DNA of 64,000 nucleotides from assembly GCA_930367215.1 (NCBI GenBank), contig OV884059.1, positions 49,942,957 to 50,006,956 of the forward strand. The letters run 5' to 3'. A program made the position numbers and the translations under genes. Under the pieces are notes generated by a model. The model saw nothing but the letters and a program-made list of their open reading frames with translations, had not been told where the DNA came from and did no database searches. Source of the DNA: Pollenia angustigena (lineage: Eukaryota; Arthropoda; Insecta; Diptera; Polleniidae). This document shows positions 46,096 to 57,656 of the stretch, in pieces. Within the stretch, counting starts at the first letter, position 1, and every line of letters begins with the position of its first letter.

Positions 46096-49000
46096 ATGTA
46101 TTTCAAACCAAGTGAGCTTCCAAAAGAAAAATTACCAACGAATCGCGACGTTATTCAACATTTCTTATATTTAAAATCAATTGGTACCACAACTGTGAAA
46201 AAAAACGGAAGTCTGCCTCGGAATATTCAAACAGTTATAAAAGTCGTTTGTGATTTATGGAAAACCACAGGTATTCCAATTTTGAGTAAAACATCAATAA
46301 GAAAAATGTTAGCGCGTATTCTTGAGTTACATTATGAAATTCTTAAAAACCCCATTTTGTATTCTGATAATGAGTGGAATGTTTTATTTCGAGTTTCAAA
46401 GTGTAAGTGTAATGTTGAAACAATGGCCAAATGTAGTTGCCCCGAAATTATCAAAATTCCCAAAAATATATTGAGTTTTTTTATTGACCAGAGTAAAATA
46501 AGACTCTTAAGCTTAGATAGCTGGCAATTTGCTTGTTTAGATGAGAATAGTAGCAGTTCTGTAGGAGATCCTTCATTACATTACACAGAATCATATTTTC
46601 CAGCATCAAGTGATGAAGATGAGTTTAATACGGAAAGTAACGACGAAAATACAATCAAAGAGCAAATAAAAGTTTCAGATGTATCACTGCAAAATTTTGC
46701 TTTAGCATTAGATCGCACAGGCACATCAGATCGGTATGGATCCCTTTTGGCAACAACACTTATAAAAGATTTAAAAATATCAATGCCCACAAAACCTACG
46801 GAATATGTAGATTAGACTGGTCGCATCTTGTACGGGATTTTTTTTTTTTAATTTAATTGTTTGCGCTGCTTAAAATATGAGGTTTGGTGTAAGAAATCAT
46901 GACCTAATTTTTCAGGTCAATCCGACGGTGCCTAGCCGTGCCGGGTGGGGCCCAAAGTTCCCCATTTTATAAAAAAAAACATCTTTTCTATCAGATCTTT
47001 ATAGTTATACTAGTTGAAAAGCCGAAAATAAAAATATGACTACGCTAGGATCTTCCGCAGAGAAAGTACTTCAAGTGTGCCAAATTTCAGCTTCCTATGT
47101 CATCAGATGGCTTCAGAAAGTTGCGGAAAGAATAGGACATACATGCAAACATCCTGACATACTAAGAAATTATATATTGTATAGATAGATTAAAGTATTT
47201 GCAGTTTAATATTTTAGTATGATACGAACGAAAGATTTTTAACTAATTTTAACTAATTCGGGGTCGCTGAATCCAGTGGTGCTAGCCGTTTTTTAGGTTA
47301 CCTTTAGTTTTCGAGATATACCGTTATTTCGAAAATTAAGGATGTTGCACAACATATGTTCGCGCAACTCAAAAACGCTTTAGCTTATTGAAAAACTAAA
47401 AAAACCCGAAATTCGGCAATAAAATTTACTTTAAGAAAGTTAAAACTTTTTTCTTTATATTGGCTTTGGTTTTCGAGAAATACCGTTATTTCGAAAATTA
47501 GGGAGGTTGCACAACATATGTTCGCGTAACTCAAAAACGCTTTAGTTTATTGAAAAACAAAAAAAAAAAACGAAATTCCGCAACTAAACCTAAAAAAACG
47601 GCTAGCACCACTGGATTCAGCGACCCCGAGTTAGTTAAAATTAGTTAAAAATCTTTCGTTTGTATCATACTAAAATATTAAACTGCAAATACTTTAATCT
47701 ATCCATACAATATATAATTTCTTAGTATGTCAGGATGTTTGCATGTATGTCCTATTCTTTCCGCAACTTTCTGAAGCCATCTGATGACATAGGAAGCTGA
47801 AATTTGGCACACTTGAAGTACTTTCTCTGCGGAAGATCCTAGCGTAGTCATATTTTTGATTTTCGGCTTTTCAACTAGTATAACTATAAAGATCTGATAG
47901 AAAAGATGTTTTTTTTTATAAAATGGGGAACTTTGGGCCCCCCCGGCACGGCTAGGCACCGTCGGATTGACCTGAAAAATTAGGTCATGATTTCTTACAC
48001 CAAACCTCATATTTTAAGCAGCGCAAACAATTAAATTTAAAAAAAAAAAAAAAATTGCGACCAGTCCATTGGAGATATTAGGGAATCAATGATACACTAC
48101 TTAGATAACCACATTATTGATAAAAATAAAGTTCAAAGGGAACGAAACAAGTTTAGAACGGAAGCGAAAGCATCGTCTATAAGTGATAATGTGTTAAAAT
48201 GTATTTCATATGATGGAAAAAAAGATACGACGTTAAAAAAACAAACACTTGCAAAACAAACTCGTATTTATAAAACAACCGAACAACACATAACGATTGT
48301 GAAAGAGCCTAGTTCAGTATTACTCGGATACACATCCCCATTAACTGGCACTGGTATTGCGATTCAGCAAGCGATAGTTAATTTTTTAAGCTCTGAAGGT
48401 TATTTACTGAACTTTTTAGTTGCAGTAAATTATGATGGAATGGCAGTAAACACCGGCTACAAAAGTGGAGTAACTTACTTACAACGACCTCTGCAGTGGA
48501 ATGTCTGCCTATTTCATTTTAACGAACTTCCACTTAAAGCACTTTTGAAACACTTGGTTGGAAAGCAAATCGGGCCGGGAATTTGGGGTGGAGAGTTTGG
48601 GAGTGAGTTAATATCATGACATCAGTTTCCTGTAAGTAAAATATATTATTTTTCCGTCAGCGTCAATACTATATTTAACATTTGTTTGCAGGTCGTTGAT
48701 AATTTTCATCCAATTTTAATGGGGTCCATGCCTGATAATATAAGCGATTGGAACATTCGTGATGACCAACTCTACCTTTATCGTATGGTCTTAGCAATTA
48801 ATAATGGCTACTGTGATAACGTACTAAGTAAACAGAACCCTGGTCCATTAAATGCAGCGCGTTGGTTGACAACAGCGTCTAGATTACTTCGTCTTTATGT
48901 ATCAAAAAAGAAACCATCAGAAACTTTGATAAACTTTGTTCAGTTTGTAGTAAAGGTTTATGCACCATTTTGGTTTCTTGTGAAGAACAAGCCACAGTTC

Positions 49001-49649
49001 ACACATGGAAGTCGTCATATGTTTAAATATATACAATGGACTCGAGATCTACCCCAAAAAGCTCAGAATGCAATACGCTCCACAATAGAACACAACAGCT
49101 ATTACTTGCATCCCGAAAATGTACTTACCTCAATGATAACAGATACAAATCCAGCTATACGGTATCAGGGCTATGAAAAAATTAGAAGTATTCGATTAGA
49201 TCCACCAACATATCTTCGGGAATTCCGAACACCAAAAGGATACATTTTAATGCCAAAACATATGACGATGCAATTATGTGGAATGATCTACAAGTGACAG
49301 AGCCACCATGTCTATATTTGATCACCGATGAGCAACTGGTACATTACCAATATTCCTCTCATGAGATAATTGAATTACCAGGTACGTTTATCAAAACATA
49401 GAAAATTACATCCATATGATATAAATATTAAATATACAATGCAAAATTTAAATATTAACTTTAAAATTTACATCTTTAGAATTTCCATGCCATTCTCAAA
49501 ATACGGAACGTTTTGTGCGTGTAGTAAGTGAATCCGCAAGCAAAGTAACTGATGAAAAGCGAATGGGTTATATTTTTGCTCAGATAAGAAGTCGAGAGAA
49601 GTACAGCCACCTTGAGTCTCGTAAAGATTTACGTACACCAGCTATCTAA
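46096..49649 (+). pseudogene. hAT2 transposase gene with two introns, disrupted
   Basis: Segments in order: 46096-46812 (MYFKPSELPKEKLPTNRDVI, Cys cluster CKCNVETMAKCSC, acidic SSDEDEFNTESNDEN); a foldback insertion; about 48068-48632 (DKNKVQRERNKFR, AVNYDGMAVNTGYKSGVTYL, LQWNVCLFHFNELPLKAL); intron with GTAAGT and TTTGCAG; 48692-49381 (VVDNFHPILMGSMPDN, QNPGPLNAARWLTTASRLLR, NVLTSMITD, DDAIMWNDLQVTEPP); intron GTACGT to CTTTAG; 49480-49649 (EFPCHSQNTERFVRVVSESA, ending TPAI). Breaks: the insertion, a TGA at 48617-48619 and a frameshift near 49258. The D-G-x-x-V-N-T-G, C-L-x-H-x-N-E-L-P and F-P-C-H-x-Q-x-x-E-R patterns recall an arthropod-wide uncharacterised transposase-like family (from memory, not searched). 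Confidence 0.7.
46815..48066. mobile_element. Foldback element, 1252 bp, inserted in the hAT2 transposase
   Basis: Two arms of about 480 bp (46815-47299 and 47587-48066) are near-perfect inverted copies. Both start GACTGGTCGCA and contain GTGCCTAGCCGTGCCGGG, GGATCTTCCGCAGAGAAAGT and GGGTCGCTGAATCCAGTGGT. Differences are a handful of substitutions plus a 12-bp segment near 46826 only in the left arm. The 287-bp centre holds a 162-bp direct repeat (from 47307 and 47469; CGAGAtATACCGTTATTTCG). No coding capacity. A target duplication could not be fixed; ATT at 46811-46813 and 48068-48070 is possible. Confidence 0.9.
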
Positions 49650-50127
49650 TTTATAATTTTTCATATATGTATTTTGTTAAGCATTCATTTGTATGTATGT
49701 AATTAGTTTTGTATATGTTGTTTCCAGAATAATGCAATTTCTTTATTTTTTTTAGTTCTTGTTTTAACTATGCGCCAAGGTGTCATAATTGGCATCATGT
49801 TTTCTTTTAGAAATGTCTTTATTTAGATATTGAAATAAATATTATTACTTGTTGTATTGAGTATTAAAAAATAAATGACTAAGAAGCAGTTTCAGAAAAC
49901 TTTCACAGTACAAATACCGAAATTAAAAAAATTGTATCTACGATACAAGTCATATACACGCGATATTTTTTGATCATATTACAAGGGGCGATGTAATTGC
50001 TATGTGAGGAAATAATAAAAGGAACATAATTAAAGGGCGTGTGTAAAAAGTGAGTAGTTAAAAAACTTGACTTACAAATAATTAGAAGGGTTTCTCTTCT
50101 ATTTATAAAAATTTAACATAAGAACGG
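49650..50127. other. hAT2 3' untranslated region
   Basis: AT-rich sequence between the transposase stop and the right TIR; no separate feature seen. Confidence 0.6.
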
Positions 50128-50588
50128 AATGATCTCAGTTATAATAATTATCATAGAAAAGCACTAAATACAAAAATGAAGCCATATTCTAGCCATTAAC
50201 AATGATATACAATACGATGAGATTGGACTTCAATTGGCGATGCTATATATGTGTATAAAACAGAAATGGCTGCATTTTAGGGCATGGTAAAAAAATTTTG
50301 TAAGCTCTTGAAATTTAATATTTATGACTTTTATTGTATGAAGTATGTATTTGTATTTGTATTTATTAAATATGATTTTCTAACACAACAAGACATAATA
50401 TCTTATAAATTACAGTATTAGAATCTGAAAAGTTAACCATACATTGATTTAAATAAATTAAATTTAAATTAAAATAGATTAAATTTAAATAATTATAAAA
50501 TATTGAAAAATAAATAAATAAAAATTAAATAATTAAAAAATAACTTTTCAACTAATTTTTATAGAATATTGTATATCATTAATAAAAT

Positions 50589-53361
50589 TTACGAAAGATG
50601 TTCTTTAAGTAATTTTCTGAATCTCATTGCGCTGCTAGTAGTCTGCAAATTATCAGGGAGTTCATTCCAGAGACGGATGCTAAGAATAAAGAACTGACAT
50701 TCAGAAGCGTGGCTACGATATCTAAATTGAATTAACAATTTACCTCTTGGTGATCTTGCAAATCGTAAGCGATCAAAGAGATACTTTGGTTCCTTTGTCA
50801 TTATAACTTTATAAAGAAATATTAAGTTTTTGAAAATTAGGAAGTTATCAAATGTAATATCGAATATACGAATGGAGAAAAGTGACACATGATCAAATTT
50901 TCTCAGTCCGAAAACGTATCTTACGATGTTGTTAAATGTTGTTTTAAGTTTCCTCGTATCCCCTGAGTTACAACCAGCAAATATTTCGGATGAATATAAA
51001 AGCGTTGGTAATTAATATGTTTTCGCAAGTAATAATCTAACTTTCGGCGGAGTAAACTATTGGGTTACCCATAAGCTCCGTAGCATGCCGTAGGTTCTAC
51101 CACAGACTTGTGTAATATGATCTGACCAAGTTAAACGTTTATTAAATGTTACACCTAAATTCTTAGCCTGACTTACAATTGCAATTTTTGACCCTCCCAA
51201 GAAAATATTCACCTCATCCTCTATCCCCAATATGTTCTTGCTTATGACTAAGCATTTAGATTTCCCTGGATTAAGTCGTAAGCCATTTGCTGAAGCCCAA
51301 ACGAAAATATTATTTAGATCATAATTCAGCTCCTGCACCTTAGACAAAATTAGCTCCTTGGTACTACTTAGATACAGCTGAACATCGTCAGCATACATCT
51401 GAACATTACAAAATCGGATTTGTTGTGGAAGATCATTTGAATATAACGAGTAAAGTAGGGGTCCGAGTATTGAACCCTGTGGAACACCTCTTGTGACCCG
51501 TAACGGATTAGAAATAGATTCGCCATTGGTGACGGATTGAGATCTGTTTATAAGATACGACAACATCAGCCTCACAGCAAGTATGGAGAAGTTAAACATT
51601 TTTGACAATTTAAGACATAAAATTGAATGATGCACTGTATCAAATGCCTTTGAATGGTCCAGTAGAACCAGAAACGATATTTTACTTTCATCCAAGTTTC
51701 CCCGGATTTCCTCTATCACATCTGATAAGACAGTAATACAGCTGCGCTGTGGCCTAAAACCGGACTGACGATCAGTTAATAGATTGTTTTCGTTAACATA
51801 CTCAGAAATCTGATTATGTAACAGTCGTTCAAATACTTTGGATAAAAAGGGAAGGATTGCAATAGGTCGGTACTCATTGTCAGCCTTAGGCACGGGAACT
51901 ATTTTGGCATGTTTCCAATCCATTGGAAAAGTGGTGGTGGTAATAATCGTATTAAATAAGTGGGTGACAAAACGGACTATCCAAGGCAAGATTATTCGCA
52001 CAAATCTAGGGTTATTATCATCTAAGCCAACAGCGTTAGATTTAACTGAAAAGAAACCTTCAACTACTTCAAACAGGTCTAGGCAGCGGAAATTAAATTT
52101 ACTTATACTAGTGTCGGGGAAAGTGAGTTTTTCATAGTAGTCAGTTTGAACATTTGGCAGAGGGATGTTAACAAAGGCTTCGTTCAACAAGTTGACGTCC
52201 GCATCCACTGCCCTGACAGTTGACTTACCAATGCCAATATCACGAATTTGCTTCCAAATTTTTTTACCGTCGACTGCCGTATTAAATTTGTTAAAATAAT
52301 AAATTGATTTGTCATGCCTTATCTTGGAAACAACAGCTTTTCTAGCATTACGATATGCCTGTTTGTACTCTGAAATTTTATATCGTTTCCACATATTGTA
52401 CATGTTGTCACGATGTGCAATTAACAATTTAGTTTCACTATTGAACCAAGGTCTTGTTCTATTTCCGATAGTTTTATTCTTAAGTGGGACATGGTTATTG
52501 TAAATCCGAAGGATGTGAGTATTAAGAAAAGTTAGTTGTTCATTAACCGTGTGTAAAAAGAAAATATTGTCCCAAACAGTGTTATTAAGATCACTTTCCA
52601 AAGCCATGAAGTTGATATTATTAAAATCACGATAAATAATTTTTTTTTGTACATTTTTAATAGCAAAATTATATGTGATGAAAATAAGGTCATGTTTCGA
52701 GAAAGCAGACGCAGCCAATGGTTCATAAAGCAAAACTTTTCTCATATTACTTACAAAGAATATATCCAGTAGGGTACTATTTGTGGTTGTAAAGTGTGTG
52801 GGCCTAGTAGTATTGACGGCAGATAAGTTAAACAGGGACATTGCGTTTGTCACACTTGTCATATTCTCAAGCAAGTTGCTATTGAAATCGCCTCCAATAA
52901 CAACTTCAGAGTAGGATACGAACAAAAGTTCCAACTTATCAATGAGAGTGTCCATTTTCAGATTCTTGCTTGGTCTGTAGACACACCCAAGAAGCATCTT
53001 CTCACCACCATAGCTAACATCAATAAACAAAAATTCCACATCACCGGACACATTGTACGAACAAACAAGTTTACATGGTATAGTGTCCCTAACGTAGATT
53101 GCCACACCTCCTGCATAAAATTCGGTACCCATTCAGACTGTACATGTTGTCCGCTATTCTATCAGAAAACCAAGTTTCGGATATACATATATCGTCAACT
53201 CCAGAATTTTCAAATAAATATCGAAATTCATCAAGCTTAGGACATAAACTTTGTGCATTGGTATGACAAATTCTTAAACCATGCTTCTGGTTAGCCAGTA
53301 TACGAACCATGTTATAATTTCCATCTCTAGAATCAACTTGATCATGTGATAGATTTATCAT
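50589..53361 (-). pseudogene. CR1-like LINE ORF2: endonuclease and reverse transcriptase
   Basis: Begins MINLSHDQVDSRDGNYNMVR with endonuclease motifs CHTNAQSL and ICISETWF. A frameshift near 53130 leads to 53132-51057: YAGGVAIYVRD, VIGGDFNSNLL, FSKHDLIF; then RT motifs NEYRPIAILPFLSKVFERLL, FLVLLDHSKAFDTVHHSILC, RGVPQGSILGPLLYSLYSND and MYADDVQLYL, with the catalytic Asp residues present. A break just after 51057 moves to other frames, and the C-terminus ASECQFFILSIRLWNELPDN, LKEHLS closes at 50589. The L-D-H-S-K-A-F-D motif and R-x-W-N-x-L-P tail point to the CR1 group (Kiri/Daphne-like). Confidence 0.8.
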
Positions 53362-53540
53362 AATGATAGCCTAATGCAACGCAATAAAATTCAAAAAAAC
53401 TGGTGTTGATTAAAGGAAAATTTTTTAAAAACTTAAAACAATTAGTAAATAAATATAAAACAATAATCTTAAAAAAGTAAAAATGTAAATATAAAAGTAT
53501 GGCAGCATTGTAAGACGAATAAGTAACATGTTTTCTAATA

Positions 53541-54443
53541 TTATTCTCGAAAAAATTGCCTTAGATCTTCAGAAAACTCAATCAGAATCGGATCATCTGT
53601 CACAAGTTTTTTCACATAGACAAGACCACGCATAGTAAATGTTGATTTTATTTTATTGTCATTTCTCATCTTTAGTGCCTCTCTAAATATTTTATGATTG
53701 TGAGGTGTTAGATTTTCGTTTAAATAAAATGGTTCACTACTGTCAAATCCTGCTTGACTTAGAAGTAAAGAGGTTTTATTTTCACGGCAGAAATTAGATA
53801 TAGTCTTCAAAAGAAAATTTTTATCGAACGGGGAATATAATTTGGCCACTATCACTTCATCTTTGGGTGTGTATGGTTTATTGTCTTTGTAAATTTTTTT
53901 TAGTCTATAAATGTTTTCAATTTTAGGTGTGGGTATTTTTAGATTATTGCAAATATTATCAAAAATATTAAGTAAATTTTCATTTTCAACGTAGGGTATA
54001 CCAGCAATTCGTATACTACTTGCCACTACAGAATTTTCTTGTTTTAATAGTTTTCTCTTTATTTCAATTAATTCTTCTTTCATAAGTAAAACTTCCGTAC
54101 TCTTCATTTCCAATTTATTAACTCTTTCGTTTATTGTATTTGTTTCAATTTTAACATGATCAATTTTGCTCTCAATAACAGAGAGAATTCTTTCTTCGCT
54201 TTCTTTTATTAAATTTCTTATAAAGTTAAAATGTTTTTCTTCACTGTCTCTTATAGATTTTTTTATAACCTCAGAAGTAATAAGTTCACTCTCTCTAATT
54301 AAATCCCTAAAGAAAGCTTTATCATTATTTGATAGTCGAGGTATTTTTGGGTAATTTGTAATTTGTTCAACAGAAGCGTCTTGTTTTGAATCCTGTTGCG
54401 ATTCTCTTGCTCTCTTAGCAGACGATTCACTTCAAGTTTCCAT
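53541..54443 (-). pseudogene. CR1-like LINE ORF1 (coiled-coil RNA-binding protein)
   Basis: Start chosen at ATG 54443, because the frame from there is otherwise open to 53541: RARESQQDSKQDASVEQIT, NDKAFFRDLIRESELITSEV, a coiled-coil region (SIRDSEEKHFNFIRN, VNKLEMKSTEVLLMKEELIE), then a globular part SIRIAGIPYVENENLLNIF and ending LRQFFRE. A TGA is the fourth codon (54434-54432), so it either starts at a later Met or is dead. The coiled coil followed by an R-I-x-G-I-P RRM-like segment is the layout of many LINE ORF1 proteins. Confidence 0.7.
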
Positions 54444-54977
54444 AGTTAATTTTGTTTTATATTCAATTTCTTGTTTATTTTATTGTTGTTGTATTAAATG
54501 AGATTTAAATAAGATGAGGCTTATTGTTGTTATTGTTTAATTTTGTTGTCTCTTTAATAACTGCTTATTGTTTTTCTCTCTTTTTTATGCTATGTTTGTT
54601 TATTTATATTATTTATTTTCTTTTTATTTTATTTGATATTATGTATGTTAATAAAAAGTGTTTTGTTGTGTGTTTTCTTTTCTTTATGTTGATATTATGT
54701 ATGTTAATAAAAAGTGTTTTGTTGTGTGTTTTCTTTTCTTTATGTTGTTTAATTCTAAATGTTTTGAGTTTAGAAATAATATAACTTTGTAATTTAACTT
54801 TTTTAATGTTTTGATTGTTATTTAATGTTTTGTGTTATGTTTATTTTTATTTTATTTTTATGATTATTTTAGACAAATTGCGGAGCTTATTTAAAACACG
54901 TCCGTTCGCAAGGAGAATAATTATAACAGAAGTCGCTGGTGGATATTTTTTTGGTTTTTCTATTGGCTTCTACCTGG

Positions 54978-57656
54978 GGTCTAATCACGGCATACGATAT
55001 CGAGCAAAATTGATCGAAATTACTTCTTTTGGTATCATGAAACTCGATATCGAATAAAATGTATTGAATTTGAAATAATAGCATTCGATATCGAGTAACT
55101 CGACATAACATTTATCGAGTTTTCATTCGATACGTCACACAGTGCTTTGGCCCATAGACATAAATCAAAAAAAAAAAACAAGTCTTATATTGTGCTTAAA
55201 AATGTACAGATCGATAGATAACAAAATAATTAAAATGAATTTTGAAGAATTTTTAAGATTTAACTCTTTTTGGCGGCGCTAGAGGGCGCCAAAGTTTGAG
55301 AATTTATAGTAAAAATGGCCAAACAACTACTTGAGTTTTACATGCTTTAGGAAAACTGTTGTAAAACTGTTGTTTTTTAAAGCACGAGATTGAAATTTTT
55401 TTCTGTAGTAGTTTACTATATTTAGAACTAACTGTAAAAAATTTTTATTGATTTATTTTCTCATAAGTGTTTTTTTATTGGTTTGAAAAATGCTTATTAT
55501 TTACTTAAGCTCTAAAAATTTTCTAACTTTGATGGAATATTAAAAAAAAAAGAAAAATATGGTCTATGGGTTTTTTTCTGATTTCGAATATTTAGACTGT
55601 TTTCTAATAACTACAAAAAAAAAAATTGAAAAAATTTTACCACAACTTGAAAAAAAAAAACTTTTTTTAAATGGCTATTTTCATGATTTTTGATCAAATT
55701 TTGATAGTTTTCAGGAGTTTAAAAGCCAATTAACTACAAATACTGTGAAATATTAATTCAAACTTATACCATTCAATAAAAAACAACAAAAATCAAAATA
55801 TGTATAAAAAATTTTTTGTGTTTGTCTGCATTTTACGGCATAAGAGGGCGCTGAAATCACAAATGCCCTTGGTTTTTTATTGTTTCAAGAAAATAATTGT
55901 TAAAAATTAATTTTTTGGATTACGAGATTCAAATTTTTTTCTGTAGCAGCTAACTATATTCTAAACCATCTATAAAAAAATTTTACTGGAATTATGCTCC
56001 TATACATATTTTTTAATGGTTTGAAAAATGCTTATTATTTAGTTAAGCTCTAAAAATTTCTTAACTTTGATGGAATATTAAAAAAAAAAGAAAAATATGG
56101 TCTATGGGTTTTTTTCTGATTTCGAATATTTAGACTGTTTTCTAATAACTACAAAAAAAAAAATTGAAAAAATTTTACCACAACTTAAAAAAAAATTTAT
56201 TTAAAAAAAATGCTATTTTCGTGATTTTTGCTCAAACTTTCATAGATTGAATTAGTTAAAAAAAAATAAACTAGGAACATAATAAGAAAAATATCCAAAT
56301 ATATATACTATTGAATTAGAAAAATTGACAAGATAAATTAAAAAAAATTAGTATAAAAGTTGTGTCTGTTTCTTTTTGTCGACACAAGATGGCGCTAAAT
56401 TCACAGATGACGTTGGATTTTCATCGTATAAAGAATATTTTCAAAATGTGACTTAGTGCCGTTATTTTTTATTTAAATTGAAGATGGTTACGTGACAGAA
56501 GTTTTTTTTGGTAACAGCCTTTGTTTGTAGTAAGAGCAATTCTATTGTGGAGTGTTCGAAAATATTGCATACAGGGTTTTAAATTTAAAAGAAAATAAAA
56601 ATTTTCTATTAAAATGTGAAATCAATTTATATATTTAATAAATACTTACTTTTACAAACGAGTAAAAGTGAGGGCGCGTGGTTCAAAAAATGAACGTGCA
56701 CATCTCTAATCAATTTTATTGCAATCAAAATCAGCTTATCAAATTTTATTGGAATCTTTCTATTTTTAAACATAGCTCCCATACAAATCATTCTCCCGAA
56801 AATAGCTTTTAATGCCAGCTTCCTTAAAAATATATGTAGTAACATACCAATATAAACCATAGGTTACATATAAACCCTCATCCAAAAAACCCATATATGA
56901 AGATGAAGATATCTAAATAATATTCGGCAGAAAGAACTTTGAAACGAATCTTAACCTCATAACATAATTTTGTTCTGGTGAGTCCATGATTGCCCATGGG
57001 TCCCAAATAGATTACAATCTAGGAACTTTGTTTTTAAATACTATGCTATATGATATCACATGGTCGGGCTTGACCGATTATACTTTCTTACTTGTTATTT
57101 TTGCACGAGCATTTTTAGCGTTTTTCACTCATTTTTTATTAAATGATGTTTTTGTATTTTTCACATTTATAATCCGATTCTACCAAAATTTGGCACACAT
57201 ATATATCTAACAAATATGAATTTTCATACCAAATTTTATTACGATCGGATAATTTTTGGAAGTGTTATAACATTTTTAAGAAAAAGGATATATGGCAGGA
57301 CCTTGAATCCTTGTTCAGATTTAAGTGAAAATTTGCACATACGTTGCTAGTTGTGTGTGTATTAGTATGACCATTTTTTGTAGTTTTGTGGGCATTATTG
57401 AAGCTAAAATTACATTTTTCCATTTCAGGACACATGGGAGGTAGGCGTGTCCTTGGACCGATTTGTCCAAAAATTCACATTTTTCTTAACTAAGCTATTC
57501 TATGCTTGTGTACCAAATTTCAAAAATTTCTGACAACTCCTTCTATTTATGTCCCTTCGTTATATGGGGACAAAGCACTGTGCGTCAGTGGCTATCGTAT
57601 GCAAAAAAATCCGATAGTTTACTCGATACGATAGTATCGAATGCGGTGATTAGACC
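54978..57656. mobile_element. 2.7-kb TIR element at a CCWGG site, no transposase
   Basis: GGTCTAATCAC begins both ends (inverted), and CCTGG / CCAGG lies outside (54973-54977, 57657-57661). The paralogous hAT2 TIR at 45577 has the unsplit site, reading CTACCTGGTTTAATG on that strand, so the insertion point is certain. Second-tier inverted blocks near each end share GCACAGTGCTTTG and TCGATA palindromes. The interior has no long frame. If CCWGG is the target duplication, it is 5 bp with a changed centre base; alternatively CCTGG is part of a 16-bp perfect TIR. I cannot assign a superfamily. Confidence 0.75.
55260..56460. repeat. Tandem repeats of about 540 bp inside the TIR element
   Basis: The block around GGTCTATGGGTTTTTTTCTG at 55561 recurs at 56099 (offset 538). 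The unit start (GAGGGCGC / GATGGCGCTAAATTCAC) appears three times, near 55280, 55843 and 56389. The units are diverged, so the array is old. Confidence 0.75.

Larger units (their letters stand above)
29507..46510. repeat. Tandem duplication, copy D2 (17.0 kb)
   Basis: Follows D1 directly. It lacks the 1.84-kb Jockey insertion and the 42-bp segment of LOA ORF2 described below, but is otherwise collinear; the offset to D1 is 18907 at the left and 17003 at the right. Unlike D1 it continues into the intact remainder of hAT2, which shows that the unit's original right flank is at 46510. Confidence 0.93.
50345..54928 (-). mobile_element. CR1-like LINE inserted in the right TIR of hAT2
   Basis: A nearly full-length LINE on the minus strand. 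The 3' end carries a short repeat tail (AAATACAAATACAAATACAT) rather than poly(A). The 5' end contains GAACGGACGTG, resembling the downstream promoter element of insect LINEs. A 5-bp GAAGT at 50340-50344 and 54929-54933 may be the target duplication. On both sides hAT2 TIR sequence continues, which supports the limits to within about 15 bp. Two ORFs, both broken. A 53-55-bp direct repeat in the leader lies at about 54637-54745. Confidence 0.75.

Noticed and set aside
46811..48070. ATT as the target duplication of the foldback element
   Set aside because: Removing the insert with an ATT duplication would leave the transposase out of frame, and three AT-rich bases are weak evidence, so I left it undecided.
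54524..54784. Hydrophobic frame resembling a membrane protein
   Set aside because: Result of T-rich, partly duplicated leader sequence on the antisense strand of the CR1-like LINE.
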